A stretch of 58,162 nt of DNA from DAOOOW01 sp035387885 (GTDB lineage: Bacteria > Patescibacteriota > Patescibacteriia > UBA2196): positions 1-58,162 of the forward strand of contig DAOOOW010000004.1 in assembly GCA_035387885.1 (NCBI GenBank). The letters are read 5' to 3'. A program made the translations under genes and the position numbers. How positions within the stretch are numbered: position 1 is the stretch's first letter; the number at the start of each line of letters is the position of its first letter. The notes beneath the pieces were generated by a model, which had not been told where the DNA came from, did not search any database, and saw only the letters and a program-made list of their open reading frames with translations. Positions 42,753 through 52,300 of this stretch are shown here, in pieces.

Positions 42753-44147
42753 TTAATAATCCAATAACTTGCGCATACCCACATGATCTTTAATGCGCTC
42801 TAAAGCTTTGGCTTCAATTTGACGAATACGTTCACGAGTTACCCCAAATTCTTGCCCGACTTCTTCTAAGGTGTGGAAAACTCCATCTTCTAAACCAAAA
42901 CGCATTTCTAAAATTTTCTGCTCACGTGGTGTTAATTCAAATATAATATCTTTAATATGTCCTTTTAATAATTGCAAAGCCGTGGCTCTATCTGGTGAAA
43001 TTGTTTTATAATCTTGCATAAAATCTACCAATTTAGAATCATCATCACCTTCATCACCAACCGAAGCTTCCAAAGAAATTGTTTCTTGAGAAATTTTAAT
43101 GACGTGACGAATTTTTTCTACATCTTCACCCATTTCAGCTGCAATTTCTTCTGGTAATGGCTCACGACCCAAATCTTGAATCAAACGTCTTTGCACTTGC
43201 TGAAACTTATTAATAGTTTCGACCATGTGAACAGGAATTCTAATAGTCCTCGATTGATCAGCTAAAGATCTGGTAATAGCTTGACGAATCCACCAAGTGG
43301 CATAAGTAGAAAATTTATAACCCTTGCGATAATCAAATTTTTCTACTGCCCGGAAAAGACCGACATTGCCTTCTTGAATCAAATCTAATAAAGTTAAGCC
43401 GCCACGGCCAGCAAATTTTTTAGCAATAGAAACCACTAAACGTAAATTAGATTCAATAAGTTTTTTGGAGGCTTCTTTATCACCTCTTTCTTTTCTTTTA
43501 GCCAATTGCATTTCTTCTTCAGTATTTAATAAAGGTACTTTGCCAATTTCACGCAAATACATTTGAATCGAATCAGCAAAAATTTCTGTTAAATCGGCTC
43601 TTTTTTGATCACCCAAAAGACCCATGCCGCTCAAAATTTTCTTACGATCTTCGGTTTTGGTCAACAGACCCACTTCACCTTCCACCAACTGCACGCTAAT
43701 TCTTTCCAAGCGCGCTAAAAATTTTTCATATTCTTCTAGATATTCTTCCACTTCGGGAAAAGCCATAATTAATTCTTGTTCAGTAATAAACCCGCGGGCT
43801 TTGCCTTTAAGAAATAAATTATCAACAGCCTTTTGATTGGGTAAAATTTTCTCAGCAATTTTTACTTTTTTATTCCTAATCCCGAATGTTCGAAACTTTT
43901 TATTTTTCTGTCCAGCAATTTGTTTTTTATTTTTAAGAACCTTGCTGGCTTTATTTTTTTTAACAACCTTAAAAACCTTGGCTTTTTTGATGGGCTTAGT
44001 TTTAAAAACTTTTTTAGGTTTAGCTTTCTTACGTAAAACTTTCTTGTTTTTTAAAGTTTTTTTAATATGTTTAATAATGGCCACTTTTTTGTGTGATTTG
44101 GATTTTTTACTGAATTGTCTGAGTTTCTTGGGGATTTTTTTAGCCAT
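42753..44147 (-). CDS. rpoD: principal sigma factor RpoD (sigma-70)
   Basis: A 464-aa housekeeping sigma factor. Residues 1-100 are an extreme Lys-rich tail in place of region 1.1. Region 1.2 follows (about 185-225), then region 2 with L-I-Q-E-G-N-V-G-L-F-R-A-V-E-K-F-D and F-S-T-Y-A-T-W-W-I-R-Q-A near 250-295, region 3, and region 4 with T-L-E-E-V-G-Q-E-F-G-V-T-R-E-R-I-R-Q-I-E near 425-445. It recognises the TTGACA/TATAAT promoters seen in this window. It is downstream of dnaG, as in the classical macromolecular-synthesis operon without rpsU. Confidence 0.95.
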   Translation of the reverse strand: MAKKIPKKLRQFSKKSKSHKKVAIIKHIKKTLKNKKVLRKKAKPKKVFKTKPIKKAKVFKVVKKNKASKVLKNKKQIAGQKNKKFRTFGIRNKKVKIAEKILPNQKAVDNLFLKGKARGFITEQELIMAFPEVEEYLEEYEKFLARLERISVQLVEGEVGLLTKTEDRKKILSGMGLLGDQKRADLTEIFADSIQMYLREIGKVPLLNTEEEMQLAKRKERGDKEASKKLIESNLRLVVSIAKKFAGRGGLTLLDLIQEGNVGLFRAVEKFDYRKGYKFSTYATWWIRQAITRSLADQSRTIRIPVHMVETINKFQQVQRRLIQDLGREPLPEEIAAEMGEDVEKIRHVIKISQETISLEASVGDEGDDDSKLVDFMQDYKTISPDRATALQLLKGHIKDIIFELTPREQKILEMRFGLEDGVFHTLEEVGQEFGVTRERIRQIEAKALERIKDHVGMRKLLDY

Positions 44148-44209
44148 AAAAATAGAATTATATATTATGGAAAATATTTTATCAATTACATATTACAAAT
44201 TACAGGATA

Positions 44210-46003
44210 CTAATTGTTTATTTCCCGAGATAATTCCGAAAACTCTTGCATTAAGGAATCGGCCAATTCTCTTTGGCTCTCTCTTTCTGCTATACGTAAT
44301 TCCGCTTCAATTTCTTTCAAACGCTTAGAAATCTTTTCTTTTTTTAAATAATTGACTGCATCAGTAAACTCTTTATTTATCTCTTTGGGCGTTAAAACAC
44401 TAAATTCTGTCTCGTAAAACAGTTTTAAACTTTCTAAGACAAAAATTAAAGCCTTTTTATCAGCAGTCTTAAGGATATTTTCAAATTCTTGAATAGCAAA
44501 TGAATTATTTTTAGTATAACAGAAAATTAGCTCTTTGTAAAACTCTTCATAATCTTTATAAAGCATCTCTGGTAATAATTTATTAATAGCTTGAATTAAA
44601 TATTCGCCCTGGCCCAAAATTATGGCTAAAAACCTTTCAGTCATTATTTTTTCTTTATTAATTTGGACTGCTTGAGTTGGGCTTTTGGCGCTCATGGTAG
44701 ATTGAGTGCTGGTTTTTAAAACATTTTTTTGCATAACTTCTTTTAAAGTTGCTTCGGTCACATTTATTTTATTGGCTAAAATTTTTAAATAATGTTCTTT
44801 ATCAATCGGATTAGTTAACTTGTTTATCCAAGGCAAAATTTTCCCGGCCACAATTTTTTTGGCATCGATGAGAGACAAATTTTTCTGAGACAAATTAAGA
44901 TAAAGCAAATAATCCATAAAATTAATAAACTTGTGGCTGACTTCAACCCAAACCGTAGGATTTTTTTTAACTAATTCATCTGGATCTTTAAAACTTTTCG
45001 GCAAAATTATGACTTTAACATTTAAGCCTTCGGCCCAAATTAAATCCACGCCACGCTCGGCGGCTTTAATGCCAGCAGAATCGGCGTCAAAACAAAGAGC
45101 TAAATTTTCTGTATGTCTTTTAAGAATTTTTAATTGATCAATAGTGAGTGAAGTGCCAGAAGAAGCCACCACATTTTTTACGCCGGCAATATGGGAAGCA
45201 ATAACATCCATATTACCTTCAACTAAAATTACATAGCCGCGCTCACGAATGGCCTGCTTGGCTTTATCTAAACCATAAAGCACTTGCGATTTGTTATAGA
45301 TTAAAGTTTGTGGAGTATTAATATATTTAGCGCTTTCTTCTTTGTTCATAGCTCTGGCGGTAAAACCAACCACGTTTTGATGATAATCTAAAATCGGAAA
45401 CATAATTCTATTTCTAAAACGATCATAATAGTTTAAGCCGCCGGCATTATTATTTTTTTCAACCACGAGGCCAGATTGCATAATTTCTGAATCGGTAAAA
45501 CCTTTGGTTTTTAAAAATTTGGAGAGAACGTCCCAAGATTCTGGGGCATAACCAATTTGAAAATCTTTTAAAATATTATCTGGCAAGCCACGCTCGGTTT
45601 TTAAATAACTTAAAGCCGGATAGCCAATGGGCGAGTTGAATTGAGTTTGATAAAATTCCACAGCGATTTCGTGTAAATCATAAAGCCGAGTTTTTAAATT
45701 TTCAAAAGTGGGATTATAGTTTTGTTTAATAAGTTTAACACCAGCTTTTTCTGCTAAAATTTTTAAAGCTTCTGGAAATTCTAGATTTTCTATTTTTTGT
45801 AAAAATGTAAAAATATCGCCACCTTCACCACAACCAAAACATTTGAAAAATTGCTTTTCGCGCGAGACCATGAAAGAAGGAGTTTTTTCATTATGAAAAG
45901 GGCATAGACCTTTAAGGTTTATACCTGATTGTTTAAGTGGCGTATATTCTTGAATTAAATCAACAATATCCAGTTTGGATTTTATTTCTTCTGGTTGGGT
46001 CAT
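44210..46003 (-). CDS. dnaG: DNA primase
   Basis: A 597-aa primase making RNA primers for replication. The zinc ribbon uses C34, H37, C55 and C58 (C-P-F-H ... C-F-G-C). The TOPRIM core has L-V-E-G-N-M-D-V near 260 and C-F-D-A-D-S-A-G near 310. The C-terminal region (about 450-597) is the helicase-binding part. It precedes rpoD by 62 bases. A 29-base REP-like palindrome lies 27 bases upstream of the ATG. Confidence 0.95.
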   Translation of the reverse strand: MTQPEEIKSKLDIVDLIQEYTPLKQSGINLKGLCPFHNEKTPSFMVSREKQFFKCFGCGEGGDIFTFLQKIENLEFPEALKILAEKAGVKLIKQNYNPTFENLKTRLYDLHEIAVEFYQTQFNSPIGYPALSYLKTERGLPDNILKDFQIGYAPESWDVLSKFLKTKGFTDSEIMQSGLVVEKNNNAGGLNYYDRFRNRIMFPILDYHQNVVGFTARAMNKEESAKYINTPQTLIYNKSQVLYGLDKAKQAIRERGYVILVEGNMDVIASHIAGVKNVVASSGTSLTIDQLKILKRHTENLALCFDADSAGIKAAERGVDLIWAEGLNVKVIILPKSFKDPDELVKKNPTVWVEVSHKFINFMDYLLYLNLSQKNLSLIDAKKIVAGKILPWINKLTNPIDKEHYLKILANKINVTEATLKEVMQKNVLKTSTQSTMSAKSPTQAVQINKEKIMTERFLAIILGQGEYLIQAINKLLPEMLYKDYEEFYKELIFCYTKNNSFAIQEFENILKTADKKALIFVLESLKLFYETEFSVLTPKEINKEFTDAVNYLKKEKISKRLKEIEAELRIAERESQRELADSLMQEFSELSREINN

Positions 46004-46029
46004 GAATTTCGAGTTGCCTGGTGGGCCCT

Positions 46030-46058
46030 GTAGGGACAGGTTTCAAACCTGTCCCTAC
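46030..46058. repeat. REP-like palindrome
   Basis: GTAGGGACAGGTTT and AAACCTGTCCCTAC separated by one base. It matches a widespread type of short intergenic palindrome. Only one copy occurs in this window. Confidence 0.7.
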
Positions 46059-46113
46059 GAACACAAAACAAATTTTATCTATCTTAATTTATACCACCAA
46101 AAAAGAAATTTAT

Positions 46114-46181
46114 CCAGCATTAACTTTTTGCCTGTTTTGACTTTAATCAAAACAAAAAATAAAGCAAAAAGTTAGTGCTGG
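46114..46181. other. two-tier stem-loop
   Basis: An outer 18-bp stem (CCAGCATTAACTTTTTGC with GCAAAAAGTTAGTGCTGG, one wobble on one strand) encloses an inner 7-bp stem GTTTTGA / TCAAAAC. It lies directly past a strong terminator. It could be a small RNA, a decayed inverted-repeat (MITE-like) element or a second terminator. Confidence 0.55.
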
Positions 46182-46185
46182 AAAT

Positions 46186-46218
46186 AAAAAGCCCCGTGGG
46201 TTTGATGACCACACGGGG
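46186..46218 (-). terminator. strong intrinsic terminator
   Basis: Stem CCCCGTG...CACGGGG with extra GGT/ACC pairs, followed on the minus strand by CTTTTTATTT, 14 bases after the 80-aa gene. Confidence 0.9.
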
Positions 46219-46231
46219 ACAAATTGTTATA

Positions 46232-46474
46232 TTACAACGGAAGTTCGATTTGAACACCGTCCCTTTTTCCGTCGACTTCTGGCTTCGTCAACATCACATC
46301 AACAAAACCTTCTCTTCTGTATGTCAAAACATCCAATAATAAATCTTCAGCGAACCGCCGAAAATTCATTAGACTAATGTTATATGTTAACATAAGTCTT
46401 TTTTGCTCGTCATCCTCGACGAACCAAGCAATTATCTTTTTTTGGAACCAATTTAAGTTCTTTACTTTCTCCAC
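46232..46474 (-). CDS. small protein of unknown function, GTG start
   Basis: An 80-aa soluble protein. It starts at GTG, 6 bases after a perfect AGGAGG (46481-46486), one of the very few strong Shine-Dalgarno sites in the window. The N-terminal half is helical and basic/aromatic, the C-terminal half has Y-R-R-E-G-F-V-D-V-M-L and ends Q-I-E-L-P-L. Codon use is more G/C-rich than in neighbours. It lies just downstream of a broken zinc-ribbon gene in one transcription unit. Family unknown. Confidence 0.7.
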   Translation of the reverse strand: MEKVKNLNWFQKKIIAWFVEDDEQKRLMLTYNISLMNFRRFAEDLLLDVLTYRREGFVDVMLTKPEVDGKRDGVQIELPL

Positions 46475-46492
46475 GATGTTCCTCCTTTAAAA

Positions 46493-46749
46493 TTATTTTG
46501 TCAACCACTTAAAAATATAAAAATATGTTATCGCACCTACTGCGATTGCGAACCCGATAACTAATACGGCTGTAACGATGTCAGAAAATTTTTTATCTCG
46601 CCGTAAAATTTCTGTTCGGCCTGGCAAGCCCAATTCGACACATTCGTGACAACGGCCGTCGTCATGGTTTTTAACATATCACACTTTGCCGCAATGAATG
46701 CATGGCTCTTTTTTTCATCACCTATCGCATCCATGGTGTTAAAAAACAT
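46493..46749 (-). pseudogene. zinc-ribbon plus membrane-helix protein, frame-disrupted
   Basis: One frame (46493-46678) reads Y-V-K-N-H-D-D-G-R-C-H-E-C-V-E-L-G-L-P-G-R, then a membrane helix I-V-T-A-V-L-V-I-G-F-A-I-A-V-G-A-I, ending K-W-L-T-K. Directly upstream in the same frame is an in-frame TGA (46679-46681), and before it E-P-C-I-H-C-G-K-V. This gives a CxxC...CxxC ribbon interrupted by the TGA. That stretch in turn joins the ATG-containing frame (M-D-A-I-G-D-E-K-K from 46734) only by a -1 shift at A-AAA-AAG. An AAGGAGG lies upstream of 46749 with no standard start at the right distance. Decay is most likely; recoding is possible. Confidence 0.65.
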
Positions 46750-46971
46750 TTCTGATAATTGATTAACAAATTCCTCCTTAATATTTTTTATTGTTATTTA
46801 AAAATTCCTGCTTAATGTTCTCCAAGAGAAGAAAATTCTTCATAGGAATTTTCGAGGCCCTAAAGGGTCCAGAAAAAACCTAACAAAGAATCCCCATGCT
46901 CGTCGTCTCTCGGAGGACGCTAAACAGGAACAAAAGTTTGGCTAAATTTTACACTCTTCTCGTAATAAAAC

Positions 46972-47000
46972 ATATTATCACGAGTAAAAATTTTTGTCAA
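46972..47000 (-). promoter_or_regulatory. promoter of the small zinc-ribbon/80-aa unit
   Basis: TTGACA at 47000-46995, 17-base spacer, TAATAT at 46977-46972. A leader of roughly 200 bases follows, containing GGACCC-TTTA-GGGCC and other hairpins; no known riboswitch recognised. Confidence 0.75.
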
Positions 47001-47004
47001 TAGC

Positions 47005-47100
47005 CAAATCATTTTAACATTTTAGCATTTTAACATAAGAACATAAAAACACAGAAAAAAGGGCATTTAATGTTAAAATGTTAATATGCTAAAATGCTCC
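47005..47100. repeat. inverted TTAAAATG repeats upstream of the rRNA promoter
   Basis: CATTTTAACATTTTAGCATT-type repeats on the left mirror AATGTTAAAATGTTAATATG on the right. They occupy the UP-element region of the 16S promoter and separate it from the divergent small-gene promoter. Confidence 0.5.
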
Positions 47101-47113
47101 TATGACAAGCCCC

Positions 47114-47142
47114 TTGACAGCATTTTTTATAACCTATATAAT
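47114..47142 (+). promoter_or_regulatory. 16S rRNA promoter, perfect consensus
   Basis: TTGACA at 47114-47119, exactly 17 bases, TATAAT at 47137-47142. Transcription is expected near 47149, giving a leader of about 390 bases. Confidence 0.9.
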
Positions 47143-47336
47143 AAAACCACAGTAAATAAATTTTAGGAATGATCCCAAAAGATAACCAAATTATCTAAGT
47201 GGATATCGCTCAAAATATTGGCAAATTTATGTAAAACTTAACTGCCAAAAGTTCCTTAAATTCTCTTAAGCAAAAGCAGTAATATTTATTTTATATAGAT
47301 GTTGCTGTTTTTTCTTAACTATGCTATTATTAGCTA

Positions 47337-47350
47337 GCTCTTTAACAATT
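47337..47350 (+). promoter_or_regulatory. boxA antitermination site
   Basis: GCTCTTTAACAATT is identical to the core of the E. coli rrn leader boxA, the NusB/S10 recognition site. Confidence 0.8.
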
Positions 47351-47366
47351 AAAATGTGGTAGGAAA
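47345..47366 (+). promoter_or_regulatory. 5' arm of 16S precursor processing stem
   Basis: Pairs perfectly over 22 bases with 49149-49170, enclosing the whole 16S gene: a typical RNase III substrate. Confidence 0.85.
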
Positions 47367-47452
47367 TCATTTTTGCTAATTTAATAAAATTAGCACAACA
47401 AATATTTTTTAAAATATTTATATATATATTTGAAAGTTTTACTTTCAACTAT

Positions 47453-47519
47453 TTTTTTGAGAGTTTTGACCCCGCATCTTGCGGGGTGAACGCTGATATT
47501 TCGCATCTTGCGAAACAGC
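47453..47519 (+). other. 16S 5'-end look-alike in the rRNA leader
   Basis: TTTTTTGAGAGTTTTGA, a changed loop, then GTGAACGCTGA copy the first roughly 35 bases of mature 16S (TTGAGAGTTTGATCC ... GATGAACGCTGG), which start 85 bases later. Where 16S has its own loop, the copy has hairpin CCCCGCATCTTGCGGGG; a second hairpin TTTCGCATCTTGCGAAA with the same loop follows. Confidence 0.65.
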
Positions 47520-47537
47520 GAAAATTTTCAATCTATT

Positions 47538-49054
<1,517 letters not shown>

Positions 49055-49148
49055 TATGGAGTCATGTTCCAATGTAATGTTGGAACAAACCACCTCTTTG
49101 ATGCAAATCAAAGAATGTCGTATCCCGATTTATCGGGATGGTGGCTCT

Positions 49149-49170
49149 TTTCCTACCACATTTTAATTGT
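49149..49170 (+). promoter_or_regulatory. 3' arm of 16S precursor processing stem
   Basis: Reverse complement of 47345-47366 over 22 bases without mismatch. Confidence 0.85.
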
Positions 49171-49220
49171 GAAATAAAAATCTTGAATATTTTTCTAATT
49201 AAATAAGACTTCTCGAATAA

Positions 49221-49256
49221 CAAAAAATCTCCTTATAGGGAGATTTTTTGGTGCGC
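49221..49256. repeat. 36-bp direct repeat, distal copy of tRNA-Ile 3' end plus terminator
   Basis: Matches 54556-54591 at 33 of 36 positions (differences only in the hairpin loop). The last eight bases TGGTGCGC are the tRNA-Ile acceptor end with CCA, but no tRNA follows. It also serves as a terminator for the 16S unit and for the 1634-aa gene. Confidence 0.8.
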
Positions 49257-49367
49257 TTTTTGGGAAAAAACTGTTATTCTTTCCTGTTATTTTATCATCT
49301 TTTGCAACTAATTCATCATGACCGACGTTTACATTTCCAATGTCTATTACATAGGCACCTTACCAGT

Positions 49368-52300
49368 CTATATTTTCTCTATTATGCAGAATCCATCGAA
49401 AAATTCCCATGCTGGTTGTGCAACGTTATTTAATCCTCCAAAAGAATCATAATATTTTGTCAGTCTAACATTACTTTCATTCACGAAATACTCCTCTGAT
49501 ATCTTTCTTAATTTGTATCCCCGCGCCCGAAGTACTTCTTGAACATCTGAGTTTACAGCAAATCTATTGCTATCAAAAACCAGTGATAATTCTGGATCAG
49601 CTGATAATCTATCAAGCATATGCAACATCATTTCATTAGAGAATTGATAAGTAAAATTTTGATATTGTGGGTTTACATATTGCCTATCAATCAAAACTGC
49701 CAATCTTGCCTGATCTTCTCCCGTAAGCTTCACCTTAGATAACTCAATAAAACTTCTACTTAATCTATTTTTCTCGCCATTTCTCATCTCATAAATATCT
49801 ATCATTTCATTAGAGCCATCTAATAAACGAGAGTAGGCAGCATGATTAAGACCTGTTACTTCTGTCAACCTCTGGCAGCTTTGAGTCATCTCGGGTGCTT
49901 TTGCAAGATCGTTGAAATTAACTGTGGATTCTGTTTCGAAAACTATTTGTCCTGACGCATTTTCCTCCGCCATTGCGCCTTTTAATTTACCAAAATCTAG
50001 CAAAACCTCTTCTTCAAGTGCTCTAGTATTTACATCTGTTGATCTGCTATCAGGGTCTAGTATTTTTAATCGTTTCAAAGCTCCCGAGAACTCGCCAATA
50101 TGTTTTTCAATTTCTTTTAGATAGTTTCTTCTGGCTTCATATCTTTTTTCACTAATTGTTCCTAATCTATACAAAGCTTTTAGGCTGTCTGATACTGCTT
50201 CGTATGTTCCGAGAATCTTGCCCAATTTCCCCTTTTCTTCCTTTGGTGTTTCTGGATTTTTAAGAGCTTCTTGGGCATTACGGATAAACTTCTCAACTGA
50301 ACGATACATCATTAGAATATCTTTTCGCATTAATCCTTCAGGAGTCATCAAATATTTTTTATATATAGCAAATTGTTCAGCTCTTGACCCATTAGTTTCT
50401 TCTCTCTCAATTGCTGCCTCTAGTTCTTTTACTTTTGTTATAAAAAGTTCTTGAAGATGTACTGAAAGATCTGTATGTAAAATATCTCTAATTCTATTGA
50501 GGCGGCTTAATGTAGCTTCCTCTACTGTAATTACATCGCCACTTACTCTTAATCTTCGTCTTGGTGATAAATCAAGCCAAATCTTCATCACTCTTTCTCT
50601 TGCATCATCTGGCATACCTTCAAAGATTCGATCAAACTGATGAGATGAAAGTTCTGCTCTCTTTTGCGCATAAACTTTGGGATTACGTTCTAAATTTAAT
50701 TCAAGTGACTGTCTAATGGCGCCCATTAAAATATCGAAATCTTGTCCTTTGTTGGAATATTTCTGTCCAAAAACTCCAACAGAACGACATGCGATCTCAA
50801 GTATATCATCAAACTCTTTCTCTTTACCCGCAAGCTCAATTAATTTATTCTTTTTTGCGTCCAATTCTTCGTCTTGTAATCCAGAGTAAACCACTGGAAT
50901 TGCAAGATCAATCATCATGCTTGTCATTGCCTCATTAGCCTCTTGGAAATTATTTGTTTGAAGTAATGGACCGTACCAATCTACATTTTGCGCAACTCTT
51001 GCTATTTCTGCAGTTATACCATATTTCAAAGCTATTCTATCTAGTTCTGTTGCTTTTCCTGAAACTGAAAATATTTTAACTAATACTTCTTCAGGAATCG
51101 CTTCACTTAACATTCTATTGTTAAATTGCGCCAATCGGTTTTGTGCATCCCTTATATTTCTAAAATAAACATCTGAGAGAAATTTTCTTGCGTGGTTATA
51201 AAGTCCTGCATCTGCTCTTAAAGCAACAAACAATTTAAAATTATTTTCTTGCATTAAATCTTCTTTTACTATTGAAGCTCTAGCTTCTCTCAATTTATCT
51301 TCAATGTCTGGAATTTGTGCCAACTTTACATAATACTGGGAAATGTTAGGGTTATAAGCAAAAGAAAAATTATCTCGTAAAATATCTAACGTTTGTAATA
51401 TAACTTCCTTGTTAGGGGATTCTAAAAGACTTCGCAATTGTGGCGCATGTTGTAGGCGAAATTTATAGTTGTAACTTTCCAATCGAGCAATTGTATCTTC
51501 ATTATCTTGAATAAATTCTAAATTTCGAATTGAATTAATATTACACTCATCTGAATCTTGATCTTTATATTTATCATGAATCTGCTTCAAACCCGCTAAT
51601 TGTTCTTTTGTATATCCACCTGCAATAATAAATGCTAACTGATCACTATCTCTAACATTAAACTTGTATTCCATTACTTCACCTAAAGTAGTAACAATTG
51701 CAGGCAACCTATCAATAAATGCTTCAAGCTGTAATAGATATGGTATGTCCCACACATTGAAAACATACTGTTCAGCCACCTTAGAACCTTCCAAATAAAT
51801 TTCTTCACTCGACAAAATTTGATTAACAGTAGAGAAAAGAATAGGTAACTTTTGGGCATATGGAATTAATTGTGAAATATATGTGATATCTTCAATTCCG
51901 AACTGATATCCATGATTACATAACATATCTAAAAGATCATTAAACCCTTCTTTATTTGCTGCGAGTTGGAGTAACGGCATTAAGTCCTTGCTTTTAAAAC
52001 TATATCTATATTTCTTTTCCAATTCTCCAATAAAATCAGGAAAATCACTAGGCGCACGCACAATAGTATCAATATCACGTATTTCGAGCCGATAATAACC
52101 AAAATCTGTCTTAAGCCTATTAAAAACCCCCTGCGTTTGCTTAGAAAACAACTTTCTTCTCAAATTATCATTTTGTACTAATCTATCAAGCATTTCTTGT
52201 TGTTCTGTACTTCTCAAAAAAGAAAAATCAAGAGAAAAACTAAATTGGCCTACCAACTTTACAATTAAGTCTCGACGAGCAGAATCTAAATCCAAGATCG

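Larger units (their letters stand above)
49055..49367. other. 16S trailer and island edge, non-coding
   Basis: Small hairpins (TTCCAA/TTGGAA, CTTTGAT-GCAA-ATCAAAG, ATCCCGAT-TT-ATCGGGAT) lie before the processing-stem arm at 49149-49170, then the terminator repeat at 49221-49256. Nothing coding is seen. Confidence 0.6.

Noticed and set aside
46493..46749. UGA recoded as glycine (code 25, as in Gracilibacteria/SR1)
   Set aside because: TGA is used as a normal stop by at least the thioredoxin gene at 25309 and the peroxiredoxin at 27033 (ATGA overlap). No other gene needs TGA read-through.
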